DNA of 64,000 bases, from NCBI GenBank assembly GCA_905160935.1, contig CAJHZI010000273.1:99501-163500 (forward strand), given 5' to 3'. Shown here piece by piece: positions 21,426 through 33,824 of the stretch. The position numbers and the translations under genes were made by a program. The notes under the pieces are model-generated. The model saw nothing but the letters and a program-made list of their open reading frames with translations. It did not search any database and had not been told where the DNA came from. Each line of letters starts with the position of its first letter. The first letter of the stretch is position 1. Origin of the DNA: Enchytraeus crypticus (lineage: Eukaryota > Annelida > Clitellata > Enchytraeida > Enchytraeidae).

Positions 21426-21884
21426 TCATTATAGTAACACTGTGGCGCGTGTTAAGCTCAGTCTTATAGCTTAGAAGGTTTTACAGCGGACTATTGTATC
21501 ACACCTATTACTTCTTGTGGAAATTTAAAATGTTATGTCAAATGTAGTTTCAGAGGAATTTTTTTTCGCATTAGGTAAAAGTAGTATTTCTTTCTAGTTA
21601 AAACCTTTGTTTACGTCAGGTTTATCAGTCAAAGTGACATCAGTAACAGGGCCAGCATTGACTTTTTAAACCTTACATGGTGTACTACTTCACAAGAGTA
21701 ATCACTGACATAATTTTTGACAGGAAAATGATGCTCTCTAGCGTTTGACATTGGCTTTGAATTTTTATAAAATGCATTTTCGTGAACAAATTCGGACGCC
21801 TGGAAAATAGTAGTTTATCACACAAAGTTAGCGCCCAAAGAAACCAGGGTGGATATTTTTAAAAGCTGTAAGTTTTAAACGCTG

Positions 21885-21955
21885 TAAGACGTCCCTGACA
21901 TTGCCTTATGGCGAGGAACCGGACGTTAAATTCTTAGTGATTGATTGATTTGTTC
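21885..21955 (+). repeat. Shared-tail retroposon end with (TGAT)n
   Basis: CGTCCCTGACATTGCCTTAT, then GGCGAGGAACCGGACGTTAA and TTGATTGATT. The same GAGGAAnnnGACGTTAA core ends SINE-1 and the L2-like LINE. Confidence 0.7.
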
Positions 21956-22865
21956 ACCCTATGCGATGAAGAGAATTTACTTAGTGTAAATATGATGTTC
22001 AATGTTGCTTGCTTTGTAAAAATGTTCTTTAATCCTGATCTCTATTACATGTATGTATTGATATTATATACTAAATACTGCTATGTTCAAGCATTAAACA
22101 GTTGTATTGGGACATTCACAGAAGTGGTTACATGAAAAACGAAAAAATTGTCAAACAGAATTTAACATATGTTACTAAAATTGATAAATATCAACGTAGT
22201 TAATCGTTTCACTATAATTTGTGTTATTGTTACTACCAATGATTCTTGTTACTATTGCATATATATAAAATACATCCGTATATGTAGTTGCAATATCGAT
22301 AGAGTAAAGGTTGAGTGAAAATGTATTTCTTGTTTCAATTTATTGTGGAGTCAGATGTTTAGGGCTTAGCTTAAAATCTGAAAACGAAGTCTGCATTCAA
22401 ACAAGAACAGTTATGAGGTTATAATGCATATTTTCATTCTCAAGCAGTAATTAGTTTATTCAGTTTTCACAAACCACAAGTTTGATGCTGATATTATATT
22501 TCTACTACAAAGAAGTGCATTGAAAGGAGCACTTATTGTAGACCTGTAAATAATTTATATTCCACTGAAATACGCAAATACGTACATTACTGAACTTCGC
22601 AAATACGTACATAGAGTGATGTAAAGTATTTCACATTATGCCGCAGGGATATTGCCAAGAACAACGGTCGATAAACGTAATGATATTAAATCTATCATTT
22701 AGGAATCTGTCTAGTCAAAAATTAGAAACTCAATCATAAATGAAATAAGTTGGGAAGCTCAAAATTACGCTAAACACTGAGCAAAGAATAAGACACGATA
22801 CGAAACGATTGAGTGCAAATTGTCCCATTGGATTATCTCACATCCCTACACGATCAACACATTGT
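21956..22865. other. Intergenic, little recognised
   Basis: AT-rich. Only a short SINE-2 tail fragment at about 22185-22230 (TATCAACGTAGTTAATCGTT) is recognisable. Confidence 0.45.
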
Positions 22866-22866
22866 T

Positions 22867-22867
<1 letters not shown>

Positions 22868-22900
<33 letters not shown>

Positions 22901-23330
22901 TGCACTGCCTACCGGCAGGTCCATGGTATATATTGACTCCACTCCTATGTCGTCCGCTTTTCTATTCATTTCTACATATGAGTGGGTCTTTAAATCATCT
23001 AACATACCTAATCTCGGTCTAACCCTGTCTCTTTTCTCTTCCATTCTACCTTCAATGACCTCTTTTAATAGATATTCCCCTTAGGATGTGTCCTATCCAA
23101 CTCTTTTTCCTATTTATTAATACATTTATGAACTGCTTATATCATATGTACCAACTCTTTCCAGAACTTCCTCGTTTGTAACCTTTAAGTCCAGCTAATC
23201 CTCTCCATTCTTCTCCAAATCCACATTTCCAAGGCCTCCAGTTTCCTAATATCTTCCTTCCTTAAGGTCCATGTTTCACATCCATACAATAGCGTGGTCC
23301 AAACCAAAGTTTTGACTATCTACATGGTTG
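22868..23330 (-). mobile_element. RTE/BovB-like LINE, 3' coding remnant
   Basis: On the minus strand it reads TLLYGCETWTLRKEDIRKLE, ALEMWIWRRMERISW, then broken frames, GMLDDLKTHSYVEMNRKADD and YTMDLPVGSAP, ending in (GA)n. It is the longest stretch of this LINE family in the window and contains several stops and frame breaks. The YGCETW ... WRRM ... GRPR ... DDLK layout is characteristic of the region after the RT domain in RTE/BovB-type proteins. Confidence 0.8.
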
Positions 23331-23679
23331 TTAGCTGTTGTAAATACGTATACATGTAGTGGTGTTCTACCTGTTTTTAGCAAGTCGATTTTTATCGATG
23401 AACTACTGTCGCTAGAATTTCGTGTGATATCTTGTAAAATGTCTAATCAATTGATATTATTCTGATGGGAAAATATAGTTGTTTAAACTATTATTATTAT
23501 TGTTATTATTATTTTTAAGTTTTGTTTACAATTCTTATAATTATAATTATAATGTACAAAATTAATATTTATTTGTTCTTCTTCTGCTGGAATCTATTCT
23601 GATGGGTATAATATTTACATTTATTTGCCACTCTTTCAGATTTTCAAGTTAGTCTTTTCGATACATGAATACGACAATT

Positions 23680-23815
23680 TGGCTGGAACCAGTGGCGATG
23701 TCTGCAAGATTCTCGACCGCGGACCAATATGTGTGTGGCTCAAATCCTGGGCTCGCCCGTCACTAACATCGCTTTCGAGTGAGGATACTGACGTTAACAT
23801 TAGCTTTTATAGCTT
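23680..23815 (+). mobile_element. SINE-1 copy
   Basis: TTGGCTGGAACCAGTGGCGA ... CTCGACCGCGGACCAATATG ... GCTCAAATCCTGGGCTCGCC ... GACGTTAACATTAGC. Confidence 0.85.
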
Positions 23816-24129
23816 TTTAACTTTAATTTATCGGAGACATATTTTGAGTATTAAAGCTGCTTAGAACTCTTAAGATATGATTTCATTAAATATAATTCAG
23901 TGCGTTTTGAAAGGATTTGTGTAATTATTTATTTATCTAATTCTGATGATTAAAAACGGCTTGCAGGAAGGCGAACAAGGCCAATACATATAATCCTAGA
24001 ATTCAGGACGACATCGAGTACTATAATAACTCAAATTAATTATTTTTTATAAGACCTTGACATTTACCTGAATTCTAATTTCCTAAAAGTGTTCGTTTTA
24101 ATAGCATCAAAACAGCAATGGTAGACGCA

Positions 24130-24225
24130 TTAATAATAATAATTATAATTATAATAATAATAATATAGGTTTAACGTCCTTTCCTCACCCAGAGATGATG
24201 TCAGGGACATCATTATAGGAGGAGA
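24130..24225 (-). mobile_element. L2-like LINE 3' tail
   Basis: AATAATAATAATATAGGTTT followed by AACGTCCTTTCCTCACCCAG and AGATGATGTCAGGGACATC. Confidence 0.7.
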
Positions 24226-24339
24226 TATGTCCTCAAACACTAATTTACAAGTTCCTCTTCCGTTATTTGTTGTTTTCTTCGATAAGTCATAACGTTGTGC
24301 ACGTTGAGCAATTGACAACGATCTTCCATACACGATTAA

Positions 24340-25235
24340 CTTTCTAGGGCTAGCAATTACTAGGAGGTATTTATATCTGACGACATCTAAACTTTAAATC
24401 AAGGTCACATATTCCTATTCGAACACGCAATCTGTGTCACCATACTCTATCCTAAAACGGTTTACAATTTTTAGTTTCATCTGTTTGGTATTGGTTGCGT
24501 TTCACTACAATACCATTCTATGAATGTGTAACCGTCAATGTAAGTGTAATGTATATATTTTATGCAGTCATCCGGGTTTGATGATTACAATTTATAACGA
24601 ATTTGCAAGTAGAATTAAAACTAGATAATATTCACATTGATCTATATATTCTTTTGATATTAATGTACAAATATTCAGTCAAAACCCGGTTTACTTAAAT
24701 AAATGGCTACTGGGCATATTAGGATAAGTAAATATATGGAGTTCGTTAAAGTAAGATTTTGCTAAAAATAGTTTCGGATTGAGCAGTTGTTAGAATAGAG
24801 TCGATATATACCGAATAGTTGGAGAGTACAATTATAATAATGATTTCTGATTTACAGTTGCATTGTTAGAACTCCATTCATATAAGAAACATGCAATAGC
24901 AGACAAGTCATGCCGAAGTGTGACTAGTCTCTGCGTTATTCTGCGGAGGTAAAAGTGCAATCGATAGAATGCAAAAATAACTTATTCGTTAAGAGGACGT
25001 TATGAGGTTTAATGCTAAATTATAGTTTAACACTAGCATCATGTCAGCAAAGCAAAAAGATGCAGTTCCAGAGAGAATAAATTAGTACAATTTAGGTTAA
25101 GAGAGAAAATGAACAAATCCTGCCAAGCTACTGTATTTTATCATAATCCAACAATCGGTATTCGAATTGCTATGAGTTTTGAGTACACTACTTATGCAAT
25201 ATCTCACAAAAGCAATGATTAGAGGCGTCCGATTA
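24340..25235. other. Intergenic, nothing recognised
   Basis: AT-rich, with no repeat match or coding-like block seen. Confidence 0.45.
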
Positions 25236-25237
25236 AC

Positions 25238-25440
25238 GATATGAAGTTTCAAATGACTGATCATGAAGTGAATTGAACTCTCAAATGGTCGATTCCCGGT
25301 CGCTCTGATCTGAGAGTACAATCTAGGTCATTTACTGGACTGGATGGATATACGGAAAATGGACTAAATTACCTAACGGTTCAAACATGTGGTATTTAAA
25401 GTGATCAACAATTTAGATGATCCCCATGGTCGATCATTTC
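25238..25440 (+). mobile_element. SINE-2 copy
   Basis: ATGAAGTTTCAAATGACTGA, GAATTGAACTCTCAAATGGT, TATACGGAAAATGGACTAAA and CTAACGGTTCAAACATGTGG. Confidence 0.8.
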
Positions 25441-25454
25441 AACCATGTTAATCA

Positions 25455-25600
25455 TTTTAGGCTGGAGCTTGTGGCGATGTCGGTAAGGTACTCGACCGCG
25501 GATCAGTATGTGCAGGGTTCAAATCCTGGGCTTGCCCGTCACTGACATCGCTTTCGATTGAGGAAATTGACGTTAACATTAGCTTTAGCTTTTTATCATT
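25455..25600 (+). mobile_element. SINE-1 copy
   Basis: Complete head-to-tail copy, GGCTGGAGCTTGTGGCGATG to GACGTTAACATTAGCTTTAG. Confidence 0.85.
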
Positions 25601-25619
25601 TCACTATAATTCGTCTTAT

Positions 25620-25765
25620 TAATTTATATTGGAGCCAGTAGAAATGTCGGTAAGATAATCAACCGCAGATCAGTATATGCGGGGTTCAAATCCTGGGCTC
25701 GTCCGTCACCGACATCGCTTTCGAGTCAGGAAACTGCCGTTAACACTAGATTTACCAGCTTTTTA
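25620..25765 (+). mobile_element. SINE-1 copy, tandem to the previous one
   Basis: Same family, same orientation, about 30 bp downstream: GGAGCCAGTAGAAATGTCGG, B-box-like GGGGTTCAAATCC, tail AACTGCCGTTAACACTAG. Confidence 0.8.
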
Positions 25766-25816
25766 TTCTAAGGGGCTTCTGGAAAAGTTACTGTTGAAGG
25801 AAGGCCCTATAAGCTT

Positions 25817-26370
25817 TACCTATCTATTAGCCTATTGTTGTCTACCTATCTATTAGCCTATTGTCCTCTACCTATCTATTAGCCTATTGCCCTCTACCTA
25901 TCTATTAGCCTATTGTTGTCTACCTATCTATTAGCCTATTGCCCTCTACCTATCTATTAGCCTATTGTTGTCTACCTATCTATTAGCCTATTGTCCTCTA
26001 CCTATCTATTAGCCTATTGCCCTCTACCTATCTATTAGCCTATTGCCCTCTATTAGCCTATTGCCCTCTACCTATCTATTAGCCTATTGCCCTCTATCCT
26101 ATCTATTAGCCTATTGCCCTCTAACTATCTATTAGCCTATTGTCTTCTACCTATCTATTAGCCTATTGTCCTCTATCTATCTATTAGCCTATTGTCCTCT
26201 ATCTATCTATTAGCCTATTGTCCTCTATCTATCTATTAGCCTATTGTCCTCGACCTATCTATTAGCCTATTGTCCTCTATCTATCTATTAGCCTATTGTC
26301 CTCTACCTATCTATTAGCCTATTGTCCTCTATCTATCTATTAGCTTATTTTCCTCGACCTATATACTAAC
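25817..26370. repeat. 26-bp minisatellite
   Basis: About 21 copies of CTACCTATCTATTAGCCTATTGTCCT-type units (26 bp; core TATTAGCCTATTG). Variant units differ at TTG/TCC/GCC positions. There are no spacers, so this is a tandem array and not a CRISPR. Confidence 0.95.
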
Positions 26371-26374
26371 CTAT

Positions 26375-27240
26375 TGCCCTTAAAAATTAATTGTTTTCAT
26401 GCTGAGAGATAGGCCTATGCTTAGTAAACTAATGTTCATCTCAAAGCAAAGCAAGTACACCACCTCATTGAACTGAATAAATCAGCATAACTAGGCCTGT
26501 ATGATTAAATGCACATAACAAGCATATATTAGACTCACTGGTACAATAACTTCGTAAAAAGAATATAAATAGAGGAGAAATTAAGATAGGTAGATATATC
26601 AATAGAGAGAGGGAGGGAGAGAGAGAGAATGAGAGAGAGAGATAAAGATATAGTGAGAGAGAAAGATAGAGGACGATGGCGATACTGTTATTTATTATTT
26701 CTATACATAAACAGTGCGGGAAAAGGAATCAATATATAAATGACATGTGACATGCATTAAAATGTTAAAAATTTACGCAGCTGCTCGTTTATAGTGTAAA
26801 CGCAAGCAATGCAAGTGAAATGTCGAATAAATTATTACTATTATTATTAACAACGAAACTTATATAGCAGTGTCATGGCCGAACTCGGTCTTCGAGACCA
26901 CTTTAAATTAAACTATTGTACATGATGTTGATGTGCACAAGAACTTCAGTAAATACATCTATATCACGATAAATGCATAAAAATACACCGATCGCTACTA
27001 CAAACAAATATAAGCTGATAGCAATTATTTGCAAATAATCAGAAGATTTTAAATGCAGTGATAGCACCAATCAAGTAAACATATGGTTATCTACCTGGGT
27101 GTGAGCATTATGGCTGCATAAACCTCTCGTAGTATTAATGTACTCAATCCATAATATCAATATATCAATAAAAATATATCAATATAAGTATCATGTAATC
27201 GCATGGTATAATATAAATATCTAGCATAAAAGTATAGCAG
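26375..27240. other. Intergenic, little recognised
   Basis: AT-rich with a GA-rich patch at about 26605-26665. A SINE-4 fragment (GTCATGGCCGAACTCGGTCT) lies near 26870-26915. Confidence 0.5.
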
Positions 27241-27243
27241 TAG

Positions 27244-27246
<3 letters not shown>

Positions 27247-27298
<52 letters not shown>

Positions 27299-27482
27299 TG
27301 TATATATAAACATATATATATATATATATAATATACTATTATATATCTAATAATAATAAGATATTAATACATAATAATGTAAGAATTAATTAATTATATA
27401 TAATGTAATATTTAATATGTAATATAAGAGAGCAAGGGAGAGATAATAATATAATAGTATAGTATATATGCATGTATATATG

Positions 27483-27556
<74 letters not shown>
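27247..27556. repeat. Cluster of (TA)n tracts
   Basis: Several interrupted TA runs with TATACATA and TGTATATA variants. Confidence 0.9.
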
Positions 27557-27558
<2 letters not shown>

Positions 27559-27849
27559 CATAGTATATTAGTGTAATATAAGTACCAACATACTCAGGTT
27601 AGTATATTTGTGACACAGTGGGCTACGAGAGCGTCAAATAGGCCTGTGTAATACTTGGCTTTCACTATTTGTTGGCTAAAAGCCAAGACTTTGTTACGCA
27701 TGAAGTAAACCGGGGCAAAGGCATAATTCAACAGATTTAAGCTCTTTAAATTCTTGCTAAAGAGCGGCACAGTATCAGGCTTAAATTTAAATATTTCCAC
27801 TTCTGTTAATATCTGTTCACCAAGTTAGATTGACGTAACTTTAACACGA

Positions 27850-27989
27850 CCCGTCAAGAAAGAATAATTGGTGATCACATCCTGCGAGGCAATGAATGGT
27901 TTACTAAAATAATTGAAGGACGAATGGAAGGGGAAAAGGTTAGAGGAAGAGCGATACTTGGGATGCTGGCTGATTTGATAACTAATTTA
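27850..27989 (+). mobile_element. RTE-like LINE remnant, 5' half split by hAT insertion
   Basis: Reads RQERIIGDHILRGNEWFTKI, then EGRMEGEKVRGRAILGMLAD. The same reading continues after the hAT-like element at 29941. Confidence 0.75.
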
Positions 27990-29932
27990 CAGTGGCGGTT
28001 CTGAGGGGTGGCCACGGCCACCCTAAATGAAGGGCTGGCCACCCCAGTGGCCATCCCAAAAATGGTCAACAAAAAATATTGATTTTTGTCTGATTACCAT
28101 AACATAACAATGCTGGACCAGGAGCATCAGATGATCATTTAAGACGATGCTTGTCTAAGATGCTTGACGCACTTTGATGAGGACAATCGAACAGGGAATT
28201 TAAGCCACTCCGTCAGAACCCGACATCAGTGAAATGTATCATGTTACGCGCAGACTCGCACTCTGCCCGAGTCCACACACTGTTTAAAATAGAACAGCTG
28301 GTGAGCTAGAACTTAATGTGGTAGACCTTCATAATGAGCTTCATTAGCTTAGCCGAATATTGCAACGCAACGAAGATAAGATCGAATAGATCGGACTCTC
28401 ACACACTTATCAATCTGCTTGAGTTAAAATTTCTTTTGGAACCGTAGAATCCGCAGAAGTGCACATGAGACTTTTGGATTAGCAAAGATTTCAGCAGTCC
28501 TCTCTGCAAGTTTTGCTTCGCGGAAGAGGAGCTTTTCTACAACGAAGCTCATAAACATAACATAACAACAATTAAAGCGCCAATGACAACATTGAGCACT
28601 ATTGAGACAAATCCCAACCGGTGTGCAAAAAGAAGGTCCAAAACGGTGTAAATGACAAAGTCCAAGAAATCAGTCCAAAAATAAAGGAAATTTAAGAATA
28701 GGATGCTTGCTTTCTGGTCGCAACTTATAGTAACTGGATGGAAAAGAGATACGGATAAGATGGGTTTTCAACTTCCTATGGAACTGCTCATAGGAAAGCG
28801 GAGGCCGATGTCACCGATGTGATTCAAACGAAGACTTCCAAAGAGTATATGAAAGATAATTCCGGATCTGCGGTGCAGCATAGGAGTAGGCTGATTAAGT
28901 CAAGTAAAAGTTTTATTGAGACACCGGCAGAACAACGAATCGGTTGTAGTAGTTTCAGTGCAAACTGTCTAATTGTTTTAGGATGCTGCTTTCATCGAAT
29001 TACAAAGCTGTTTGATTTTACTAAAGAACCCCGCATTCAACTCTCGTAAAACATCCTAACCTTATATAGTTGAGTGCAAAATCTTCCAGTACGAATCTGA
29101 AAGTTGTTTGGACTTTAATTTGTTACACTGTACCTGAATCTATATAATGCATATTAAGGTCATCAACCTTAACTTGAAGTCTACCTTAGGTCAACTTCAA
29201 AAGATGTGAAAAGACAATGAACACATTTATTAGCACGTAATTAAGGACGTTCGCTATCTGGCTGGGAGTCTTCGAGTCGGTAGATTTGTTCATTCTACTT
29301 CTCATTCAGTTTAGTGTTTCATCTGAATGAAACATGGTCGCTAGATTGTTTTATAAAGTTTTAGCAATACAGCTAAGATATCATTTTCTTTATTTCTAGC
29401 GTTTAGGCATAAAGTGCGCAACGACAATAAATATATAGATGTACTTCATATATTGAGTAGGCTATTTCATTTAGGTTTCGTTTAGTTTATGTTTGATTTA
29501 TGTCAAGATTTGGGAAAATTGCAAATGTTTCCTTTTAATGCGAATTTAAAAAGTTTAAGTTCACAAATTTTTACGTTAATTGTTTTAGCTATCTGTTTAG
29601 CATCATTTATAAAACATCATAGTTGGGTGTGAGCAGGGACTGCATGCACTCAAGATTTTTTATGCTTATTTAGACAGATGTGACGATGATGAAGATGATA
29701 TATAATAGAAAAGATTTTTTAATGAGAAATTCCAAAAAGAAAAATAATCCCTTATATTTCTTATAAGATGCTCAGAAAATATACGGTTTCATGACTATAA
29801 TTTCAAAAAATTCCCCCTTAGGGGAAGGGTTTAATAGCGCCCTCCCCGAAAAATGCCTCATATGTGCCCCCCTAAATTTTGCCTTGCCACCCCTCTGGCC
29901 GCCCCATTATGCATAAGCCAGAACCGCCCCTG
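27990..29932. mobile_element. hAT-like DNA transposon, decayed
   Basis: Terminal inverted repeats CAGTGGCGGTTCTG and CAGAACCGCCCCTG, with G/C-rich subterminal blocks (GGTGGCCACGGCCACCC at the left, GCCGCCCC at the right), are typical of hAT elements. Flanking octamers CTAATTTA and CTAATTTG form an imperfect 8-bp target-site duplication. The flanks rejoin into a continuous RTE-like LINE reading, which gives an empty-site check. The interior holds no intact transposase, and a family 7 retroposon has inserted within it. Confidence 0.8.
28555..28800 (-). repeat. Family 7 retroposon inside hAT-like element
   Basis: AACAACAATTAAAGCGCCAA, ACATTGAGCACTATTGAGAC and AAGAAGGTCCAAAACGGTGT match 33430-33600, and the region upstream also resembles 1140-1340. 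Confidence 0.65.
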
Positions 29933-29940
29933 CTAATTTG

Positions 29941-30040
29941 TATGTTAATATTAGATAAATGTAGAGGATAAAAACCATGCGGAGGAGTTGAATGATAAGG
30001 ACCTGCCAGTAGTCAGTGCATTATGGGAGAGGGAGTTTAA
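29941..30040 (+). mobile_element. RTE-like LINE remnant, 3' half
   Basis: Resumes after the target-site duplication with the ATTTGTATGTTAATATTAGA segment, then AAGGACCTGCCAGTAGTCAG and a GA-rich end, matching the family's 3' terminus. Confidence 0.7.
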
Positions 30041-31170
30041 AGGCCAATATTTCGAGGCTATATTTTATAGTTGCTTTTAAGTTGTTGCTTATAATTTTCT
30101 TTCCCGTACGCCTATAGTGACACAAATAACAACCGCATGTGCTGCTTAGTTTCCTTTCTTAGTTGTACATGTAGTTTTAGTAGTTTTTGTTATTTCCTCC
30201 TTACTCTCTAATAATACGTTTATTAGTAATCCTTGTCTTTTGTTAGCGCATCAATTGCAGCCGGTTCTGATTTAAGAAAAATCTTCTAACACCATCATTC
30301 TGAAAGTATTCGACGCTTTTAGAGTTGTCTATATATAATATTTTTTTCAATTAAAAGTCATTGTCCATTAGGCCAACTTGTTGTCAATAGGCTTCATCAA
30401 TTGCATCCCATGCGTGTACGAGGTAACATAAGTCATATTTTTACAAATGTAAAGGCTGCAAATACGATTTTCAGAAATATAATACCTGTATACTGTACTT
30501 ATTACTTGGCAGAACATTAAAGGTATCTGTAAATAGTGGAAGTACGCGCAGTGGATGATATTGTTTTAGGCCCAGGTCTCGTCATTTACTTAGAACATTT
30601 TGCGAGGGTGGGCTAGATTAAGTAAAGAATCTACTGCAATGTCTATCGATCTACTTCAGTAATTCCACAATATTTGTTCGTAAATTATCACCAGGTCAAC
30701 AAAGCCACTGCAATATTAGAACTATTTACGTGTGTAGCTCCATGTCTACATGTACATACGTTGCGTAACGTCATACAATTCTAAATGGTTTTTAGAATTG
30801 TAATGTTCAGCAATCAAATTTATAATACATTGCATCTACGAAAATAGATACAGCAGATATGCTACACAACATGTAACATATTATGCTATATTAACACATA
30901 ATTGTGATAAGTTAATTTTAAATAGTGAAAAATTAGGATCAGGTAGGGTGCGAAACACAAGATTTTCATTGCAACCAACCAAATCTTTCATAGAATTCTC
31001 AGATGCGACGGATTCACAAAATTTTGTGAATTTTATTGTCAGAGTTAGAGTTAGACTTGCAGAGATCTTTCTACAGCCACCGACTGCATACTTACAACAT
31101 CAGTATCATCATCATCATCATCATCATCAACATCATATAGATCATTCAAATCGATGAATCAAATATAGCT
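30041..31170. other. Intergenic, nothing recognised
   Basis: No gene or repeat family seen. A short (CAT)n near 31106 produces a spurious poly-His open frame. Confidence 0.45.
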
Positions 31171-31174
31171 AAGT

Positions 31175-31240
31175 GCGGTCTATAATAATAATAATAATAA
31201 TTATTATTATTACTATTATTATAACAATAATAATAGCAAT
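31175..31240. repeat. (AAT)n/(ATT)n microsatellite
   Basis: AATAATAATAATAATTATTA and related units form an inverted trinucleotide repeat. Confidence 0.9.
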
Positions 31241-31510
31241 AATAACCTCCGACAATTTCTATAGCGGTGTTATGACCGGTGTCCGGTCTTCGAGACTGCT
31301 TTACAGGTTCCTGGCAGGTTACTATTAATGCTTTCCGTGGTTAATCATGTATTTGCTATTCATAGCGCCAATCGGCAGCAAGCTCCGATACAAAATTAAC
31401 TTTTCAAGGGCCCAAGGGGATATCCATCATTACTTGACTGACCTGGCCATTGAACCCAGGCCACCTGTATCCGAGGCGAACACACTAACCGTTACGCCAT
31501 ATCCCCTCCC
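31240..31510 (-). mobile_element. tRNA-derived SINE-4
   Basis: On the minus strand the head reads GGGATATGGCGTAACGGTTA followed by GTGTGTTCG (A-box-like), then a B-box-like GGGTTCAATGG region. The body (AAGTAATGATGGATATCCCC ... TCTCGAAGACCGGACACC) follows. The sequence at 26870-26915 is a fragment of the same family. Confidence 0.65.
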
Positions 31511-31849
31511 CGATGGTTTGCTACTTAAAGATAAAGATCGATGATTGAGAGCACGAATTTATTTCTCGAGTCTGCCGACAGATCGAGCAATGGATTGCAA
31601 GCACGGCAGGCTGAGTGCTTTAAAGTCGCAGCAATGATGTAGGTAGGCTGCATCGAGTCTGAGAATGTCAGGCTACTACTATTCTGACACTGTAATTCTT
31701 GTGCAAACAGTCATTCAGAGCCGAAAGTTTGAACAATGCGCGGTGATATATCTCCCTCTCTTGTCACATTCTATTGACTTCTGAAACCCAATGCCCTGCG
31801 ACCTGAAGCAAAACTAAGAAGTCTATGTTATAATTTTATATTCTAAGAT

Positions 31850-31960
31850 TTTTAATAATAATAATAATCATCATCATCATAATAATCATAATAATAACAA
31901 TAATCATAATAATAATAATTATTATTATTATTATTATTCTACAATAATTATTATTATTCT
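31850..31960. repeat. (AAT)n / (ATT)n tracts
   Basis: Mixed AAT, CAT and ATT trinucleotides over about 110 bp. Confidence 0.9.
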
Positions 31961-32174
31961 AAAAGCGCGGAAAAGCTTTTCTTTGGCAGCGACTGTCTAT
32001 TGCTCTCCAGCGATTCAATGCAGTCTGTTTCAGTGGCACTTTGGCTAATGCGGCTTCCCAGAGTGTAGAGGAATTATTTTAATCCCTTCTTTTTTAAACT
32101 TTTAATTAATAAAGCCCATTTTATCTTATTTTTTAGCCCATGGCCCTTTACAGCCCAGGGCAATAAAATAATAA

Positions 32175-32395
32175 TAATAGTTTTATTAATAAAAATAAAG
32201 AAATTTTAACGTCCGTTTCCTCATCCAGGAATGGTATCAGGGACGTCTCCACAGCACACATCACTACAGATCAATTCACCCAGACCAATCTGCAAAAGAA
32301 ATGTGCTGAGGAGAAGTAAGGTCCTAAAATGAAAGCCCGTCCGGTGATCAAAAATGGTCTGGGTAGATTGATCATGGTATAATGTACTGCAATCT
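32175..32395 (-). mobile_element. L2-like LINE 3' end
   Basis: AAATTTTAACGTCCGTTTCC, CAGCACACATCACTACAGAT, AGAAATGTGCTGAGGAGAAG and TGATCAAAAATGGTCTGGGT, the reverse of 52980-53150. Confidence 0.8.
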
Positions 32396-32399
32396 CTCG

Positions 32400-33425
32400 A
32401 TGAGAACCCAGATAGTGATCAGATGTGCGTATCTTGGACCTGTCATTTGACAGAGAACTATAGAGACTTAGAAATAGTATACATGTGTATCATATGTAAG
32501 ACATTAAGTCTCGCTTGTAAATATAGGTCGATTCGATTATGCAGACCCAGCTAGCAATGTAAGATTCTGGCTCGGTTCCATAGTTTGAACTCAGATTTTC
32601 AGGGACTGAACGTTTCTATATGCGGCATGTTTTACCCCTCTGTTAACCCTGCTGCATAGTATATTTGAGTTCAGGTAAGAGCCTTTCATAGGATTATGAG
32701 TTATCAGTACTGCTTCCAGAATTTAATGTTAGCGTAATTATACAGTGTTCAAGTGCAGTGACTAAAGATAATATAATTAATATTAGTATATCAGGCTTAC
32801 GTTCAATGATTACAGATAGTATTAGTGTAATGCATAACGTGCAATAATTTTAGTTATTGCAGGATTACATGTCAATGCAAATAGCAGAGGATAGAGGATT
32901 TTGTTGAGGATTTTGTGTGCCATAGATCTGCCATTACGCAGTAAAAATATTCATAAACCCAATATTACCAATCTGCAAAAAAGCTCGTTTAATTCTTAAA
33001 TATTGCAATAGCTCTGCTAGAATTCTGCAATTAATTATAAATATGTATGCCAATTGTTAATTTATAAATCTCTGCTACTAGAGGGAGTGAATTAAAAGTT
33101 TGTCCTGACTTGATTTGATCATGTTTGTAACATTAAATCGATATTATCAATAGCCCATGGGTTCGAGTCCTCTGCCGGTTCATCTCAGACATTACAGTTA
33201 AATTACTAAACCAGTTCTCACAGCCCATAAAAAGCAATCCGGAGAACAGCAAAGTCATATCTTCATAAAAGACTATGTCTTATCCATACCTCCAATAATG
33301 TAAGCAAATACCTAAAGAGTTAAGGTGATTGCTATAATTCATTCTTTTATTTTCTGAATCTTCTTTTTTCTATCAAAGAATCTAACTCTTAACTGTCGTA
33401 AGTATTCAAGTGCTTTAACCGTTTT
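32400..33425. other. Intergenic, nothing firm
   Basis: A tRNA-like B-box remnant (CCATGGGTTCGAGTCCTCTG) lies at about 33155. No exon of the downstream gene could be supported. Confidence 0.4.
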
Positions 33426-33429
33426 TATA

Positions 33430-33600
33430 ATATTTTATAATAACAACAATAATAACAACAATTAGAGTGCTACAGTCATCAATGACAACATCGAGCACTA
33501 TTGAGACAAAATCAAGCCGGCGAGCAAAAAAAGAAGGTCCAAAAACGGTGCAAATTCCAAAATCCAGAAATTCAGTTCAAAGTAAAGGGAATTAAAGAAA
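33430..33600 (-). repeat. Family 7 retroposon 3' end
   Basis: AACAACAATTAGAGTGCTAC, ATGACAACATCGAGCACTAT, AAATCAAGCCGGCGAGCAAA and GGTCCAAAAACGGTGCAAAT. Confidence 0.75.
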
Positions 33601-33824
33601 TATGTATGTATCTGTAGATTAAGTGCAGGATCTAGGTTGTACGTTTAATTGTCATTGTGTGCAGATATTTATGCGTGTATATTGTTGAAGGTCGTAATAA
33701 TGATATTACATGTTCAGCTAAATTTATCTTGGTAGATAATTATGGTCTGCACTAACGATTTTATTGAACCCAATTAATAATTAATGAAAATATTGTATTT
33801 TTTAATTTATTTTTTATTTATTTA

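Noticed and set aside
25817..26370. CRISPR-like regular array
   Set aside because: Units are contiguous 26-bp repeats with no unique spacers, in a eukaryotic genome.
30948..31157. Open frame ending in poly-His
   Set aside because: The His run is a (CAT)n microsatellite; no splice signals or homology.
32590..32685. 72-nt candidate 5' exon of the unknown gene with a good donor (TTCAG|GTAAGA)
   Set aside because: All three frames contain stops; only a noncoding exon would be possible and nothing supports it.
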